Shown: positions 16,792 through 26,595, numbered from the stretch's first letter. The stretch is DNA of 64,000 nucleotides from Limnobacter sp. (GCA_029866125.1 JARWZZ010000007.1:248001-312000), one strand, 5' to 3'. Notes: generated from the letters alone by a model not told the origin. A program made the numbers and translations.

Positions 16792-19776
16792 ATGGCTATC
16801 AATAATGTGTCGAATGCGTTGACACCTGAATTTCTTGAACCACTTGGCTTCTCTCCACCACCTAGCATCCAAAGTCTTCTAAATTCTGAATCTGTGTCGC
16901 CTGCCCAACTTAGGCAAGCAATATTGGACTCAGTGTTCATACCCCAGCTTCAGCAGCTGGAGCATCTCATACAGCAAGTGCAGGCGCAGTCCAACTCGTT
17001 TTCTGCACTTGAGTGTTTGAGTCAGTTCCATCAATCCGATTTGCATCCGCAGTTTGTGAGGGTGTTCAGTGAGGTGTCTGACGCCCTCGTTCATCAAGTG
17101 CAAGACGTCGACTCTGGTCAGGAACTTGGGTTCACACTCCAGTATGTTCAAGCCAGGGCGGGCTTGCCCCGTAATGCAGATCAGGCTGTTGATTTCAATA
17201 TCTATTACATCCCCGAGCCGCGGCTGGACTTGATACGCTTTGGGGTACTTCAACTCAAGCAAATATCTGCGCTTGCAGAGTTTGCACTTACATATCCAAC
17301 AAAAGTGGAAGCCAACAGTACGCCCATGGTTCAGCGCGTGCTTAAAAATTTAATTTCTGACTTAACGGTGTGCGGCCCTGGCGTTCTTTCACACATTGAA
17401 AATGCACTAGACACTTTGAAGCTGGGGCTTTTTTCCCCATCCTTGAGGCAGCAATATGAATCCCTCAAGCTAGAGATTTTCAAACAGAAAGTATTGGATT
17501 TGGTTCGCATTCATCAAGCCCCTCAAGCCCATTACTACATCAACAATGAAATCCATTATGTACATGCTTGGCAAAATCAATTGGCCGATACATTCAATCT
17601 ACCCAAGGTGGTTGATCCCTATGCGGCAACTGATTTCTCAAGTGACATACAGCTTCAAAGTTTAATACAAGCGCAGCTTACGCCCTGCTTGACGTTTGAT
17701 GTTATTTTGTTTCAAGTCGCTGAAGTGATTCTTCAGGAGTTAACGCTGGGCTTAAACAGTGTGCAAAACAGCCCAGACCAAATGCTCTACCAAAAGCTTT
17801 CAACGCCGCTGGAAAAATTAAAGATTCGCTTGGGTGACCTTCCCATTCGTGCCCTTGCTTCCGAGGCGGATTTGCTACTTACCGATGGCAAACTCACCGT
17901 TGATGCTTCACTCATATTTCGTCATCTATTTGAATTCAGCCGCATGTCATCAGAGGGCTTTAATCACCAGCATCATGCAGCACACGCTGTCTTGCAAAAA
18001 GCGGTGCTTTTATCGCACACTGAAACAACCGACGAAGGCCCTGTGCAAACTTTCTGGGTTACGTTAGGTGCCGCCAATTGGGTAGAAAAAGTCGGCTCTC
18101 GAGGGTTGATGGAGTCACGCTTTATTGACTTGTCTGACCTAGTTGACAGGTGGTTAGACAATCCCAACGAAGTAGGGCGCGGTGTGAGCAACATTCAGCA
18201 GCACAGGGATCTTTTCGCGATCTCATTGCTGAATACACCACCCGAACTACGCGCGGGCTTGCTGGCTCGCTTAAGCACAAACTCAAGCCGTGTTGCCAGC
18301 CGTGTTGCCAGCCCTATTGCCAATCCAGAATGTGATTCATCCGAACCAAGTGAAAGGCAACCGGGTGCAGCTGCGCCTGTGTCTCCCTCACAGCTGTCGA
18401 GCCTTCCGCATGCCAAACAATTTGCGTTGGGTCAGTTGATCAAATTTTCCAACCTAAGCGATCCCGACACCCGCAGGGAAATCAAAAACTATTTTTTGAG
18501 CGATGCTGTTGATGGCTTGATTGACTTCCTTGATATCCAAAGCAAATACCAAATGCTCACCGTGGCGCAGTTGCGTAAATTGATTTACTTGTTGCCCACG
18601 GAATTCTCAATCAAGGCGCTGTATACATGTATTCGTCATCGGGACGTTAACGTGGTTCGTGCACTGGGGCAGGCTGCTCCCCACTTGTTTGAATCAAAAA
18701 GAGGGCAATCTGGTGTTGCTGCCTTGGCGTTGCTGGAATCAAGTGTTGAAGTTCTCAAAGTATTGCTTGAGATCAATGAAGTATGCGTCAATCACCCGGG
18801 TGATCTTTATCGAGTTCCACTGCATCAAGCGGCACTGTTTGGCAAAGTGGACATGGTGAAGTGTTTATTAAGCTCGCCCAGCATCGCAGTCAACTTTCAG
18901 GATCAGTACAGAGCCACTGCTTTGCATTTGGCTGCTTACAACGGCCATATGGAGGTGGTGCAGTTACTTTTGGCACACCGTAACATTGAGGTCAATATTC
19001 AGGACCGCACAGGGCTAACGCCGATTAATCTCGCGGTTTATTGCTTGGGTCAAAGTAATTGTGATGAAACAAGAAGCAATCGTTTAGAAATTGTAAAAAC
19101 CTTGATCGAGCCTTCTGGCGTTTGCATCAACACACCGGGTGAAAAAGATAGGTCACCTTTGACTTACGCAATCAGCAAACGCGATGTCGAGCTTGCCAAA
19201 GCTTTACTTCAATCCAGCACCATAAAAATCGATGCTTTTGGTCAAGTACTTTTGATCGATATGGTGTTGAAGGAAAGGGTTTTTGATTTTGCGATTGAAT
19301 TATTTTCGGTGAATCGATTGACCAATTCTATTCGCCCATCGTTGCTTGGCGAAATGATGCTGAGCAGCTTAGGCCGATATCCGTCAGAGTTCAATCCGAC
19401 TGCTTTTTCAAGAATCATTCAATTGATGTCCGATCAGGATTTCTTATGGATGAGTGGACTAAATGCGATTGTGCTTACGCTCGCAACAGTTCCAGGAATG
19501 AGCTCAGCTGTTACTCAATTGATCAAGCGTCTTCACTTCATGGATTTGTACGTAAGTCCAACCGAGCACCGGGGTTTCCAGTTGGCTCATGCACTTATCC
19601 TGAACGATGACACTGATTCACTGAGCGCGCTGTTGGACCACCCCAAATACAGTTTTAATTGGTGCGATGTGGTAGGGCAGTCCCCGTTGGCTTTGGCCCA
19701 GCTACTCGGCAGGGTAAAGTGTGCCAACTTGGTCATCTGTTCGAATAGGCAGGGTTGCACCGCTACCTCTTTTTAA
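16792..19776 (+). CDS. Large ankyrin-repeat protein, possible effector
   Basis: A 994-residue protein. Residues 1 to about 600 match nothing I recognise: helical, Leu/Gln-rich, without signal peptide or membrane segments. A Ser/Arg-rich linker at about 500-550 includes a repeated VASR. Ankyrin repeats follow from about residue 620 to 830; the best are VPLHQAALFGKVDMVKCLL, TALHLAAYNGHMEVVQLLL and SPLTYAISKRDVELAKALL. A further degenerate unit lies near the C-terminus (SPLALAQLLGRVKCANLV). I start at the ATG at 16792 (MAINNVSN); a GTG at 16783 is also open. The gene overlaps the convergent CitE-like gene by 14 bases. Large ankyrin proteins are often interaction or host-directed proteins, but no secretion system is visible here. 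Confidence 0.75.
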   Translation: MAINNVSNALTPEFLEPLGFSPPPSIQSLLNSESVSPAQLRQAILDSVFIPQLQQLEHLIQQVQAQSNSFSALECLSQFHQSDLHPQFVRVFSEVSDALVHQVQDVDSGQELGFTLQYVQARAGLPRNADQAVDFNIYYIPEPRLDLIRFGVLQLKQISALAEFALTYPTKVEANSTPMVQRVLKNLISDLTVCGPGVLSHIENALDTLKLGLFSPSLRQQYESLKLEIFKQKVLDLVRIHQAPQAHYYINNEIHYVHAWQNQLADTFNLPKVVDPYAATDFSSDIQLQSLIQAQLTPCLTFDVILFQVAEVILQELTLGLNSVQNSPDQMLYQKLSTPLEKLKIRLGDLPIRALASEADLLLTDGKLTVDASLIFRHLFEFSRMSSEGFNHQHHAAHAVLQKAVLLSHTETTDEGPVQTFWVTLGAANWVEKVGSRGLMESRFIDLSDLVDRWLDNPNEVGRGVSNIQQHRDLFAISLLNTPPELRAGLLARLSTNSSRVASRVASPIANPECDSSEPSERQPGAAAPVSPSQLSSLPHAKQFALGQLIKFSNLSDPDTRREIKNYFLSDAVDGLIDFLDIQSKYQMLTVAQLRKLIYLLPTEFSIKALYTCIRHRDVNVVRALGQAAPHLFESKRGQSGVAALALLESSVEVLKVLLEINEVCVNHPGDLYRVPLHQAALFGKVDMVKCLLSSPSIAVNFQDQYRATALHLAAYNGHMEVVQLLLAHRNIEVNIQDRTGLTPINLAVYCLGQSNCDETRSNRLEIVKTLIEPSGVCINTPGEKDRSPLTYAISKRDVELAKALLQSSTIKIDAFGQVLLIDMVLKERVFDFAIELFSVNRLTNSIRPSLLGEMMLSSLGRYPSEFNPTAFSRIIQLMSDQDFLWMSGLNAIVLTLATVPGMSSAVTQLIKRLHFMDLYVSPTEHRGFQLAHALILNDDTDSLSALLDHPKYSFNWCDVVGQSPLALAQLLGRVKCANLVICSNRQGCTATSF

Positions 19777-20725
19777 TCATCTCCCAAAAGTAGCGGTAAC
19801 TGGCGCGGTCATGCAGCTCGCCCTTGATCTGGATAGGCCCCCAGTCCGCTGCATTCGCTGCGGTTAAAACCTCCACGGCCTCCGCGTACTCCTTGTCACT
19901 GGGTAGCAAGGCCGACACAATATGTACAATTTGTGCAGGGTGAATGCTCCACATCCTTGTGTAGCCAAAGTCACGCTTGGCGCGGTGCGCGTCTTCGCCC
20001 GCGGCCTCAGGGTCGGTTACATTGCGGCACACATTGTGGGATGGCACTTTCCCAAAACGATGGCAAGCCGCTGCAATTTCAAGTTTGGCCCGTTTAATCA
20101 ACGGGTTTTCAAACTGGCCCGGTGTATTCAATGCACTTTTGGGTATTGCACCCCGGTGGCCCGACAAAAAATCCATAATGCCGAAGGACAAGCTTTCAAC
20201 CTCTTGTAGCCCAGCAATTGCATGAACTTCAGCCAACGCGCCGTGGGTTTCAATCAACACATGAAGGGGCGGGGCGCTTACACCATTTTTGTTGGCTACT
20301 TCGAAAATACGGGCAGACGCCTCTCTGACATCGCTGGCCTGTTCGGGTTTGGGCAACATCAGGTAGGCTGGCGTGGGTACCCCTTCTTGTAAAAGTGTGT
20401 CCAGTTCCATTTCAAAAACTGACGACTTCAATGGGTGAATCCGAACCCCTGGCCTGCGGTTTTCTGCGCCATTCAACCCCACGAAATGCACCAAAGCTTG
20501 TGCGGCCCATTTTACCGCTTCAGCTTCTTGGCCTACCTTGGCCCCATCTTCCAAATCCAAGGTGATGTCAAAGCACGCACCCATTTCACCGCGGATGTTG
20601 AGTGCTTTTTCAAAAAACTTGGGGTTGCCGGCGTAATGGTCACACACGGGCAGTACAACGGGTTTGTCGGCTTCAGAAAAGAGGATGGATGCAATTTTTG
20701 TCAAATCCAGAGGGGGTTTCTTCAT
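19763..20725 (-). CDS. CitE-like (HpcH/HpaI family) CoA-ester lyase
   Basis: 320 residues of the CitE/malyl-CoA lyase superfamily, a TIM-barrel Mg-dependent C-C lyase. Telling segments are TLDLEDGAKVG, VLIETHGAL (likely metal ligand Glu), SFGIMDFLSGHRGAIP, RAKLEIAAACHRFGKVPSHN and GYTRMWSIHPAQI. These resemble the L-malyl-CoA/beta-methylmalyl-CoA lyase branch more than citrate lyase beta, and no citDEF partners are present. The substrate is uncertain; a malyl- or methylmalyl-CoA ester would fit the C3/C4 metabolism nearby. It lies downstream of mdh on the same strand, but an intrinsic terminator separates them. Its 3' end overlaps the ankyrin gene. Confidence 0.85.
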   Translation of the reverse strand: MKKPPLDLTKIASILFSEADKPVVLPVCDHYAGNPKFFEKALNIRGEMGACFDITLDLEDGAKVGQEAEAVKWAAQALVHFVGLNGAENRRPGVRIHPLKSSVFEMELDTLLQEGVPTPAYLMLPKPEQASDVREASARIFEVANKNGVSAPPLHVLIETHGALAEVHAIAGLQEVESLSFGIMDFLSGHRGAIPKSALNTPGQFENPLIKRAKLEIAAACHRFGKVPSHNVCRNVTDPEAAGEDAHRAKRDFGYTRMWSIHPAQIVHIVSALLPSDKEYAEAVEVLTAANAADWGPIQIKGELHDRASYRYFWEMIKKR

Positions 20726-20804
20726 CTATTTCTCTAAAAATGTATCAATCATCAAGAAGCACACTCTAACCCAATCCGCTTACAGTCTGATTTCAAATTG
20801 GACG

Positions 20805-20834
20805 AAAAAAAACCAGCCCGAAAGCTGGTTTTTC
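20805..20834 (-). terminator. Intrinsic terminator after mdh
   Basis: The stem AACCAGC/GCTGGTT (20811-20830, loop of 6) is followed on the minus strand by a run of eight T. It lies 22 bases past the mdh stop. The plus-strand side also has a short T-run, but no plus-strand gene ends here. Confidence 0.9.
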
Positions 20835-20855
20835 TTGTGAAGGTCACCTTGTGGA

Positions 20856-21839
20856 TTACTTCAGCAGATGTGCAACACCTGCTTTTTCTTCTTGCAGTTC
20901 ATTCAGGGTGATGTTGATACGCTCTTGTGAGAACGCGTCAATTTCCAGACCCTTCACGATTTCAAACTTGCCATTGGCGCAAGTGACAGGGAAGCCAAAC
21001 TGTGTACCTGCTGGAATGCCATAAGAGCCGTCAGAAGGAATACCCATAGTGACCCACTTGCCATTTGTGCCCAGTACCCAGTCGCGAACGTGGTCGATCG
21101 CAGCATTGGCAGCAGAAGCAGCAGAGGACAGGCCACGTGCTTCAATAATTGCAGCACCGCGCTTGCCCACTGTTGGCAGGAATGTGTTGGCATTCCACTC
21201 TTGGTCGTTGATCATGTCTTTGACAGACGCGCCATCTACCGTAGCAAAACGGTAGTCAGCGTACATGGTTGGGGAGTGGTTGCCCCATACGCACAGCTTT
21301 TCAATTGCTGCGACAGGCTTGCCCGTTTTAGCCGAAACTTGTGACAATGCACGGTTGTGGTCCAAGCGCAGCATGGATGTGAAGCAGTTTGGATCCAAAT
21401 CAGGAGCAGACTGTTGAGCAATGTAAGCGTTGGTGTTTGCAGGGTTACCTACAACCAAAACCTTCACTGTGCGCTTGGCGTTGTCGTTTAGTGCCTTGCC
21501 TTGTACTGTGAAAATTGCGCCATTGGCTTCCAACAGGTCTTTGCGTTCCATGCCTTTGCTGCGTGGGCGCGCGCCAACCAGCAAAGCAACATCCACATCC
21601 TTGAATGCAACATTGGGGTCGTCGGTGATCACAACGCCTTGCAGCAATGGGAATGCACAGTCTTCCAATTCCATTACTACGCCCTTAACAGCGCCCAGTG
21701 CTGGTGTAATGTCCAGAAGTTGCAAAATAACGGGCTGGTCTTTGCCCAGCATGTCGCCATTGGCGATTCTAAACAGCAGGCTGTATCCGATCTGACCGGC
21801 TGCGCCAGTCACGGCAACGCGCATTGCGGGTTTGCTCAT
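20856..21839 (-). CDS. mdh: Malate dehydrogenase (NAD)
   Basis: A 327-residue TCA-cycle enzyme oxidising malate to oxaloacetate. It has the NAD-binding [10 protein letters not shown], the substrate-binding loop [27 protein letters not shown] and the catalytic His in WGNHSPT. The start is the ATG at 21839 ([10 protein letters not shown]), with TTGGAG nine bases upstream. A longer reading from 21878 would add 13 residues that lack homology and exceed the family's usual 327-329 residues. It is divergent from the GntR regulator gene, which may control both sides, and ends at a strong terminator. Confidence 0.97.
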   Translation of the reverse strand: MSKPAMRVAVTGAAGQIGYSLLFRIANGDMLGKDQPVILQLLDITPALGAVKGVVMELEDCAFPLLQGVVITDDPNVAFKDVDVALLVGARPRSKGMERKDLLEANGAIFTVQGKALNDNAKRTVKVLVVGNPANTNAYIAQQSAPDLDPNCFTSMLRLDHNRALSQVSAKTGKPVAAIEKLCVWGNHSPTMYADYRFATVDGASVKDMINDQEWNANTFLPTVGKRGAAIIEARGLSSAASAANAAIDHVRDWVLGTNGKWVTMGIPSDGSYGIPAGTQFGFPVTCANGKFEIVKGLEIDAFSQERINITLNELQEEKAGVAHLLK

Positions 21840-21950
21840 GGTTGTTAGCTCCAAAGTGTTGAAATGCGAAGCGCACATTCTAGACCTTTTCCCTGACTAC
21901 TTGTTGACGAATTTCGGTTCATAGAGCCTTAAACCTATGAAAAGTCATCT

Positions 21951-21970
21951 ATAAGATATAAGATATGAGC
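21951..21970. promoter_or_regulatory. ATAAGAT direct repeats in the mdh/gntR divergent region
   Basis: ATAAGAT at 21951 and 21958 is followed by the related ATGAGC. The repeats lie about 40-55 bases before the gntR GTG and contain a TATAAG hexamer that could be a -10 element. They could be a promoter, an operator or chance. Confidence 0.3.
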
Positions 21971-22005
21971 CAACACGGCCCAATTTCGAGGCTCGGAGAG
22001 ACAAA

Positions 22006-22725
22006 GTGAACCCTACGTTTAGCCCGCTCTATCAGCAAATCAAGGCGCTATTGCTGAAAAGCCTTCAAGAAGGCGAATGGATGCCGGGCGAGCCTATTCC
22101 GTCGGAAACTGAGCTTGCAGGCCGCTACGGCGTTAGCCAAGGCACCGTGCGCAAGGCCATCGACGAGTTAGCGGCTGAAAACCTCGTAGTCCGCAAACAG
22201 GGCAGGGGCACCTATGTGTCTACTCACAACGAAGACAAATCCCAATACCGCTTTTTGCGACTGGCCTCCGACACCGATGAAAACGCAAGGCCGCGTTCAG
22301 AATACGTTGATGTTGAAAAAGTCAGGGCCAACTCCGTGATTGCGAAGCTGTTGGACATCAATCCGAATGATTCCGTGTTTGTAGTCAAGCGCGTGCTGTC
22401 ATTTGGTGATCAACCCCATATTTATGATGAAATCTGGCTGCCTGGCCAGCAGTGCAAAGGTTTGTCTTTGGAGCGATTGCAGGCGTGGAACTCCACGCTG
22501 TATGCTTTTCTAGAGGCAGAGTTTGGCATGCGCATGTTGCGCGCCACTGAAAAAATCAAGGCAGTGAGCGCCGGAACAGAGCATTCGCAACGTTTGCAAG
22601 TTCCAGAAGGGACGCCCCTCTTGCTGGTGGAGCGTCTGTCCATGACATACTCCGACAAACCGGTTGAATTGCGCCGGGGCTGGTATTTGACCGAAGGCTT
22701 TTCGTATCGAAATGAATTGTATTGA
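22006..22725 (+). CDS. GntR-family (HutC subfamily) transcriptional regulator
   Basis: 239 residues. The N-terminal winged helix (about 10-72) shows SPLYQQIKALL, PSETELAGRYGVSQGTVRKAIDEL and VRKQGRGTYV. The C-terminal UTRA ligand-binding domain (about 95-235) carries VFVVKRVLSFGDQP and TPLLLVERLSM. The start is GTG with CGGAGAG upstream. It lies just before sdhCDAB in the same direction and is divergent from mdh. In Burkholderiales a GntR regulator commonly sits at this position, so control of the sdh and mdh genes is plausible but not shown. The ligand is unknown. Confidence 0.9.
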   Translation: MNPTFSPLYQQIKALLLKSLQEGEWMPGEPIPSETELAGRYGVSQGTVRKAIDELAAENLVVRKQGRGTYVSTHNEDKSQYRFLRLASDTDENARPRSEYVDVEKVRANSVIAKLLDINPNDSVFVVKRVLSFGDQPHIYDEIWLPGQQCKGLSLERLQAWNSTLYAFLEAEFGMRMLRATEKIKAVSAGTEHSQRLQVPEGTPLLLVERLSMTYSDKPVELRRGWYLTEGFSYRNELY

Positions 22726-22835
22726 ATTGATATAAATGTTTTATGTGTAAAACCCGTAAAAATGACCTTGTTTGGCTGCAAACAGCCTAAAAATCCCCAC
22801 CAAGTTACATTAAATTGGTTCAAAATACTGGTCAA

Positions 22836-22847
22836 ACCCATATGGGT
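22836..22847. promoter_or_regulatory. Palindrome ACCCATATGGGT upstream of sdhC
   Basis: A perfect 12-bp palindrome starts 60 bases before sdhC. It sits within a longer imperfect symmetry: GGTC on the left and GCCC on the right. The CCATATGG core is shared with the palindrome at 2186-2211. An operator for the GntR regulator or another repressor is possible. Confidence 0.4.
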
Positions 22848-22895
22848 CGGCCCACATTTTGGTGATCTTTCAAACTCTTAAAAAAGAACGTCGAC

Positions 22896-23309
22896 ATGTC
22901 AAACACTGTTGCGAAAAAGCGTCCCGAATACCGGAACATCCACGTCACACAAATCTTAAAATACCGTCTTCCATTGGCGGGTAAGCTATCCATTCTTCAC
23001 CGTGTCAGCGGTGCAGTGCTGTTCTTAGCGCTTCCTGTGATTCTATTGCCCTTGTTTGACAAAAGCATCACGTCCGAAATCAGCTTTGAAGAAATGAAAA
23101 ACCTGGTGGCCAACCCCTTGGTCAAGTTGGTTTTGTTGGGCCTTATTTGGTCCTACATGCATCACTTCTGCGCAGGCATTCGTTATTTGGCCTTGGATGT
23201 CCACATGGGCACCGACAAATACGCCGCCTCCAAAAGCGCCGCTTCCGTGTTTGCCGTCAGCTTGACGCTCACCGCGATTTTCGGTCTCAAATTGTTCGGA
23301 GTGTTTTAA
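22896..23309 (+). CDS. sdhC: Succinate dehydrogenase cytochrome b556 subunit
   Basis: A 137-residue membrane anchor of complex II. It has three membrane segments. SILHRVSG (residues 32-39) contains the Ser/Arg quinone-site pair, and His90 in HHFCAGIR is the haem b ligand by comparison with E. coli His84. With SdhD it binds ubiquinone and haem and docks SdhAB on the inner membrane. It opens the sdhCDAB operon, 170 bases after the GntR gene; sdhD follows after one base. Confidence 0.95.
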   Translation: MSNTVAKKRPEYRNIHVTQILKYRLPLAGKLSILHRVSGAVLFLALPVILLPLFDKSITSEISFEEMKNLVANPLVKLVLLGLIWSYMHHFCAGIRYLALDVHMGTDKYAASKSAASVFAVSLTLTAIFGLKLFGVF

Positions 23310-23310
23310 C

Positions 23311-23688
23311 ATGGCTAAAAATATTGGAGCCAAGCGCATTGTCGTCGGTGCGCACTACGGTCTAAAAGAATGGATGATGCAGCGTGTTACCGCCGTCATC
23401 ATGAGTTTGTACACAGTGGGTTTGTTCTTGGCCGTGCTTTTCACGCCAGACTTGGATTATGCAAAGTGGGTTGGTTTTTTCAACTTCACTGTGATGGCCT
23501 TCCCAATGGGTAAAATTCTGGCCCTGTTGGCCATGCTGTCCTTGTGTTACCACGCCTACATCGGCATCCGTGACATTTGGATGGATTACGTCAAACCCAC
23601 TGGCATCCGCTTGGGCTTGCAAATTTTTACACAGCTGTGGCTACTTGCCGCCGCTGGTTACACCGCTGATATTCTCTGGAGGGTCTAA
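23311..23688 (+). CDS. sdhD: Succinate dehydrogenase membrane anchor subunit
   Basis: A 125-residue second anchor of complex II with three hydrophobic segments. YHAYIGIRDIWMDYV contains the conserved haem-ligand His (HAxxG motif) and the Asp-Tyr pair of the quinone site. The start codon lies one base after the sdhC stop, and sdhA follows after three bases, so the four genes are tightly coupled. Length is typical for betaproteobacteria. Confidence 0.94.
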   Translation: MAKNIGAKRIVVGAHYGLKEWMMQRVTAVIMSLYTVGLFLAVLFTPDLDYAKWVGFFNFTVMAFPMGKILALLAMLSLCYHAYIGIRDIWMDYVKPTGIRLGLQIFTQLWLLAAAGYTADILWRV

Positions 23689-23691
23689 AAA

Positions 23692-25473
23692 GTGACTGCA
23701 GTTAAAACTTCCCTTCCACGTCGCAAGTTCGACGCGGTAATCGTCGGTGCGGGTGGCGCAGGTATGCGCTGTTCGCTTCAATTGGCAGAGGCTGGTCTGA
23801 ATGTAGCCGTGCTGTCCAAAGTGTTTCCAACCCGTTCGCACACAGTAGCGGCTCAGGGGGGCATTGGTGCCTCATTGGGCAACATGTCTGAGGACAGCTG
23901 GTACTGGCACATGTTTGACACCGTCAAAGGGTCAGACTACTTGGGTGACCAAGACGCCATTGAATTCATGTGTCGCGAAGCCCCCAAAGTGGTTTACGAG
24001 CTTGAACACTTCGGCATGCCTTTCGACCGCAACCCAGACGGTACTATTTACCAGCGCCCATTTGGCGGCCACACAGCCAACTTTGGTGAAAAGCCAGTGC
24101 AGCGTGCCTGCGCAGCGGCTGACCGTACAGGCCATGCGTTGTTGCACACCCTGTACCAGCGCAACGTGCGTGCCCGTACGCAGTTCTTCGTAGAATGGAT
24201 GGCCTTGGACATCATTCGTGACGCAGAAGGCGACGTGGTTGGTGTAACAGCTCTCGAAATGGAAACTGGCGAAATCATGGTTTTCGAAGCCAAAACCACC
24301 GTGTTTGCCACGGGCGGTGCAGGCCGTATTTGGGACGCATCCACCAACGCCTTTATTAACACGGGCGACGGCATGGGTATGGCTGCTCGTGCAGGCATTC
24401 CTTTGGAAGACATGGAATTCTGGCAGTTCCACCCCACAGGCGTAGCCGGTGCTGGTGTGTTGGTGACAGAAGGTGTTCGCGGTGAAGGCGGTATTTTGCT
24501 GAACTCTGAAGGCGAGCGTTTCATGGAGCGCTATGCCCCAACCTTGAAAGACTTGGCTCCACGCGACTTCGTGTCCCGTTCCATGGACCAAGAAATCAAG
24601 GAAGGTCGTGGTTGTGGCCCCAACAAAGACTATGTTTTGCTGAAGTTGGACCACCTCGGTGCAGACACCATCAACAAGCGTTTGCCTTCCATCCGCGAAA
24701 TCGCGATTAAGTTTGCAAACGTAGACCCAATCAAAGAGCCAATCCCAGTCGTGCCAACCATTCACTATCAGATGGGCGGTATTCCGACCAACGTGTATGG
24801 TCAGGTTGTGGCTCCTAAAGTACCGGGCGGCCCAAGCGAAATCGTTCGTGGCATGTACGCCATCGGCGAATGCGCTTGCGTATCCGTACACGGTGCAAAC
24901 CGCTTGGGTACCAACTCCTTGCTGGATTTGATCGTGTTTGGTCGCGCAGCGGGTAACCACATTGTGGAGCAGAAGTTCAAAACTCAGATCCACAAAGATT
25001 TGCCAGCCGATGCCGATGATTTGACTATGTCACGCGTCAACAAGCTGATGACCTCTACCAGTGGTGAGTCCAGCCGTGTTGTTGCCGACAAAATCCGCAA
25101 ATCCATGCAGTACCACTGTGGCGTGTTCCGCACTACAGAATTGATGGATGCGGGCGTCAAAGTGATCAACGAGCATGCGGAAGCTGCAAACCACGTGCAT
25201 ATCAAGGACAAGTCCAAAGTGTTCAACACTGCACTGGTCGAGGCGTTGGAATTGGCCAACTTGCAGGAAACTGCCAAGGCAACCATGATTTCAGCCGCTG
25301 CGCGTAAAGAAAGCCGTGGTGCGCATGCGCACAGCGATTTCCCTGAGCGTGACGATGCCAACTGGATGCGACATTCGCTGTGGTACTCCGAAGGCAATCG
25401 CTTGGACTACAAGCCAGTGAACCTGAAGCCACTGACCGTTGAAACATTCCAGCCTAAAAAGCGGACTTTCTAA
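23692..25473 (+). CDS. sdhA: Succinate dehydrogenase flavoprotein subunit
   Basis: A 593-residue catalytic subunit that oxidises succinate to fumarate and passes electrons to SdhB. The FAD-binding GAGGAGMR is at about 19-26. His50 in [10 protein letters not shown] is the residue that carries covalently bound FAD. Further conserved parts are [22 protein letters not shown] and the active-site [13 protein letters not shown]. The start is GTG; the downstream GGAGGAGMR spacing fits known SdhA N-termini. A long open frame on the opposite strand is a by-product of the codon pattern. Confidence 0.97.
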   Translation: MTAVKTSLPRRKFDAVIVGAGGAGMRCSLQLAEAGLNVAVLSKVFPTRSHTVAAQGGIGASLGNMSEDSWYWHMFDTVKGSDYLGDQDAIEFMCREAPKVVYELEHFGMPFDRNPDGTIYQRPFGGHTANFGEKPVQRACAAADRTGHALLHTLYQRNVRARTQFFVEWMALDIIRDAEGDVVGVTALEMETGEIMVFEAKTTVFATGGAGRIWDASTNAFINTGDGMGMAARAGIPLEDMEFWQFHPTGVAGAGVLVTEGVRGEGGILLNSEGERFMERYAPTLKDLAPRDFVSRSMDQEIKEGRGCGPNKDYVLLKLDHLGADTINKRLPSIREIAIKFANVDPIKEPIPVVPTIHYQMGGIPTNVYGQVVAPKVPGGPSEIVRGMYAIGECACVSVHGANRLGTNSLLDLIVFGRAAGNHIVEQKFKTQIHKDLPADADDLTMSRVNKLMTSTSGESSRVVADKIRKSMQYHCGVFRTTELMDAGVKVINEHAEAANHVHIKDKSKVFNTALVEALELANLQETAKATMISAAARKESRGAHAHSDFPERDDANWMRHSLWYSEGNRLDYKPVNLKPLTVETFQPKKRTF

Positions 25474-25494
25474 TCAAGGATTCGAGGTATTAAC

Positions 25495-26211
25495 ATGAGC
25501 GGAAAGAGAACAGTTAAATTTGAAATTTATCGCTACGATCCAGACACCGGCGAAGCCCCTCGCATGGAAAAGCTGGAAGTGGAACTGGAACCCACAGACA
25601 AAATGCTGCTGGATGCGTTGATGCGCATCAAGAGCGATGTGGATGATTCCTTGTCCTATCGCCGTTCATGCCGTGAAGGCGTGTGCGGTTCAGACGCGAT
25701 GAACATCAATGGCAAAAACGGTTTGGCTTGTATTACCAACCTGCGTGACCTGAAAGAGCCCATCGTATTGAAGCCGCTGCCGGGCCTGCCCGTGGTGCGC
25801 GATTTGATCGTGGACATGACCCAGTTCTTCAAGCAGTACAATTCGATCAAGCCTTACCTGATCAACGAAAACCCACCTCCCGAAAAGGAGCGCCTACAGT
25901 CACCTGAAGAGCGCGAAGAGCTGGACGGTCTGTATGAGTGTATTTTGTGTGCATGCTGCTCAACCAGCTGCCCATCGTTCTGGTGGAATCCAGACAAGTT
26001 TGTAGGCCCAGCTGGCTTGCTTCAAGCTTACCGCTTTATTGCGGACAGCCGTGACCAATCCACGTCTGAGCGCCTGGACAACTTGGAAGATCCATACCGT
26101 TTGTTCCGTTGCCACACCATCATGAACTGTGTGGATGTTTGCCCCAAGGGTCTAAACCCAACCAAGGCAATTGGAAAAATTAAAGAATTGATGGTAAGAC
26201 GCGCTGTTTGA
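25495..26211 (+). CDS. sdhB: Succinate dehydrogenase iron-sulfur subunit
   Basis: 238 residues. The N-terminal ferredoxin domain has the [2Fe-2S] ligands ([20 protein letters not shown], then AC). The C-terminal domain has ligands for [4Fe-4S] and [3Fe-4S] clusters ([13 protein letters not shown] and [17 protein letters not shown]). It relays electrons from SdhA to quinone. It begins 21 bases after sdhA and is followed by an intrinsic terminator before sdhE. Confidence 0.97.
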   Translation: MSGKRTVKFEIYRYDPDTGEAPRMEKLEVELEPTDKMLLDALMRIKSDVDDSLSYRRSCREGVCGSDAMNINGKNGLACITNLRDLKEPIVLKPLPGLPVVRDLIVDMTQFFKQYNSIKPYLINENPPPEKERLQSPEEREELDGLYECILCACCSTSCPSFWWNPDKFVGPAGLLQAYRFIADSRDQSTSERLDNLEDPYRLFRCHTIMNCVDVCPKGLNPTKAIGKIKELMVRRAV

Positions 26212-26251
26212 TCGAAGTCCCCAAAGACTGCATTCAAGCTTTTTTGATCTG

Positions 26252-26286
26252 ATCGGGGTATTGCACTGCACAACCCCGATTTTTTT
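26252..26286 (+). terminator. Intrinsic terminator between sdhB and sdhE
   Basis: The stem ATCGGGGT/ACCCCGAT (8 perfect pairs, loop of 13) is followed by six T. It lies 40 bases past sdhB and ends 9 bases before the sdhE start. sdhE and gltA would then depend on read-through or on their own promoter. Confidence 0.88.
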
Positions 26287-26295
26287 GTGTAACGT

Positions 26296-26571
26296 ATGAC
26301 AAATACACACGGACATCAATCTGACCCCAAGCAAAGAGCACGCTTGAGGTGGAGGTCCCGCAGGGGATTGCTTGAAAATGACCTTCTCATGGAGCGATTT
26401 TTAGACAAGCATGAAATGGATCTTACAGACCAAGATGTTGCAGCGCTTACAGAGCTGTTGGAGTTGATTGACAATGAACTGATGGATGTTTTGTTGGGAC
26501 GCAGGGGTCTCCAAGAACATCTGGACCGGCCCGAGGTTCAACGGGTGGTCAGGTTGATACAAGAAAGTTAA
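26296..26571 (+). CDS. sdhE: FAD assembly factor SdhE
   Basis: A 91-residue protein of the SdhE/SDHAF2 family, which promotes covalent FAD attachment to SdhA. The signature RRGLLENDLLMERF contains the RGxxE motif that contacts the flavoprotein. Length is normal. The ATG is just nine bases downstream of a terminator's T-run and has no clear ribosome-binding site. gltA follows after 24 bases. Confidence 0.93.
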   Translation: MTNTHGHQSDPKQRARLRWRSRRGLLENDLLMERFLDKHEMDLTDQDVAALTELLELIDNELMDVLLGRRGLQEHLDRPEVQRVVRLIQES

Positions 26572-26595
26572 GTTCTATTAAAAAAAGGAAATCTG

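Noticed and set aside
16571-16792. 73-codon frame before the ankyrin gene
   Set aside because: It is out of frame with the Rossmann remnant and has no recognisable features.
23932-24993. 353-codon open frame antisense to sdhA
   Set aside because: Its composition mirrors the codon pattern of sdhA, it has no recognisable domain and lies wholly within a certain gene.
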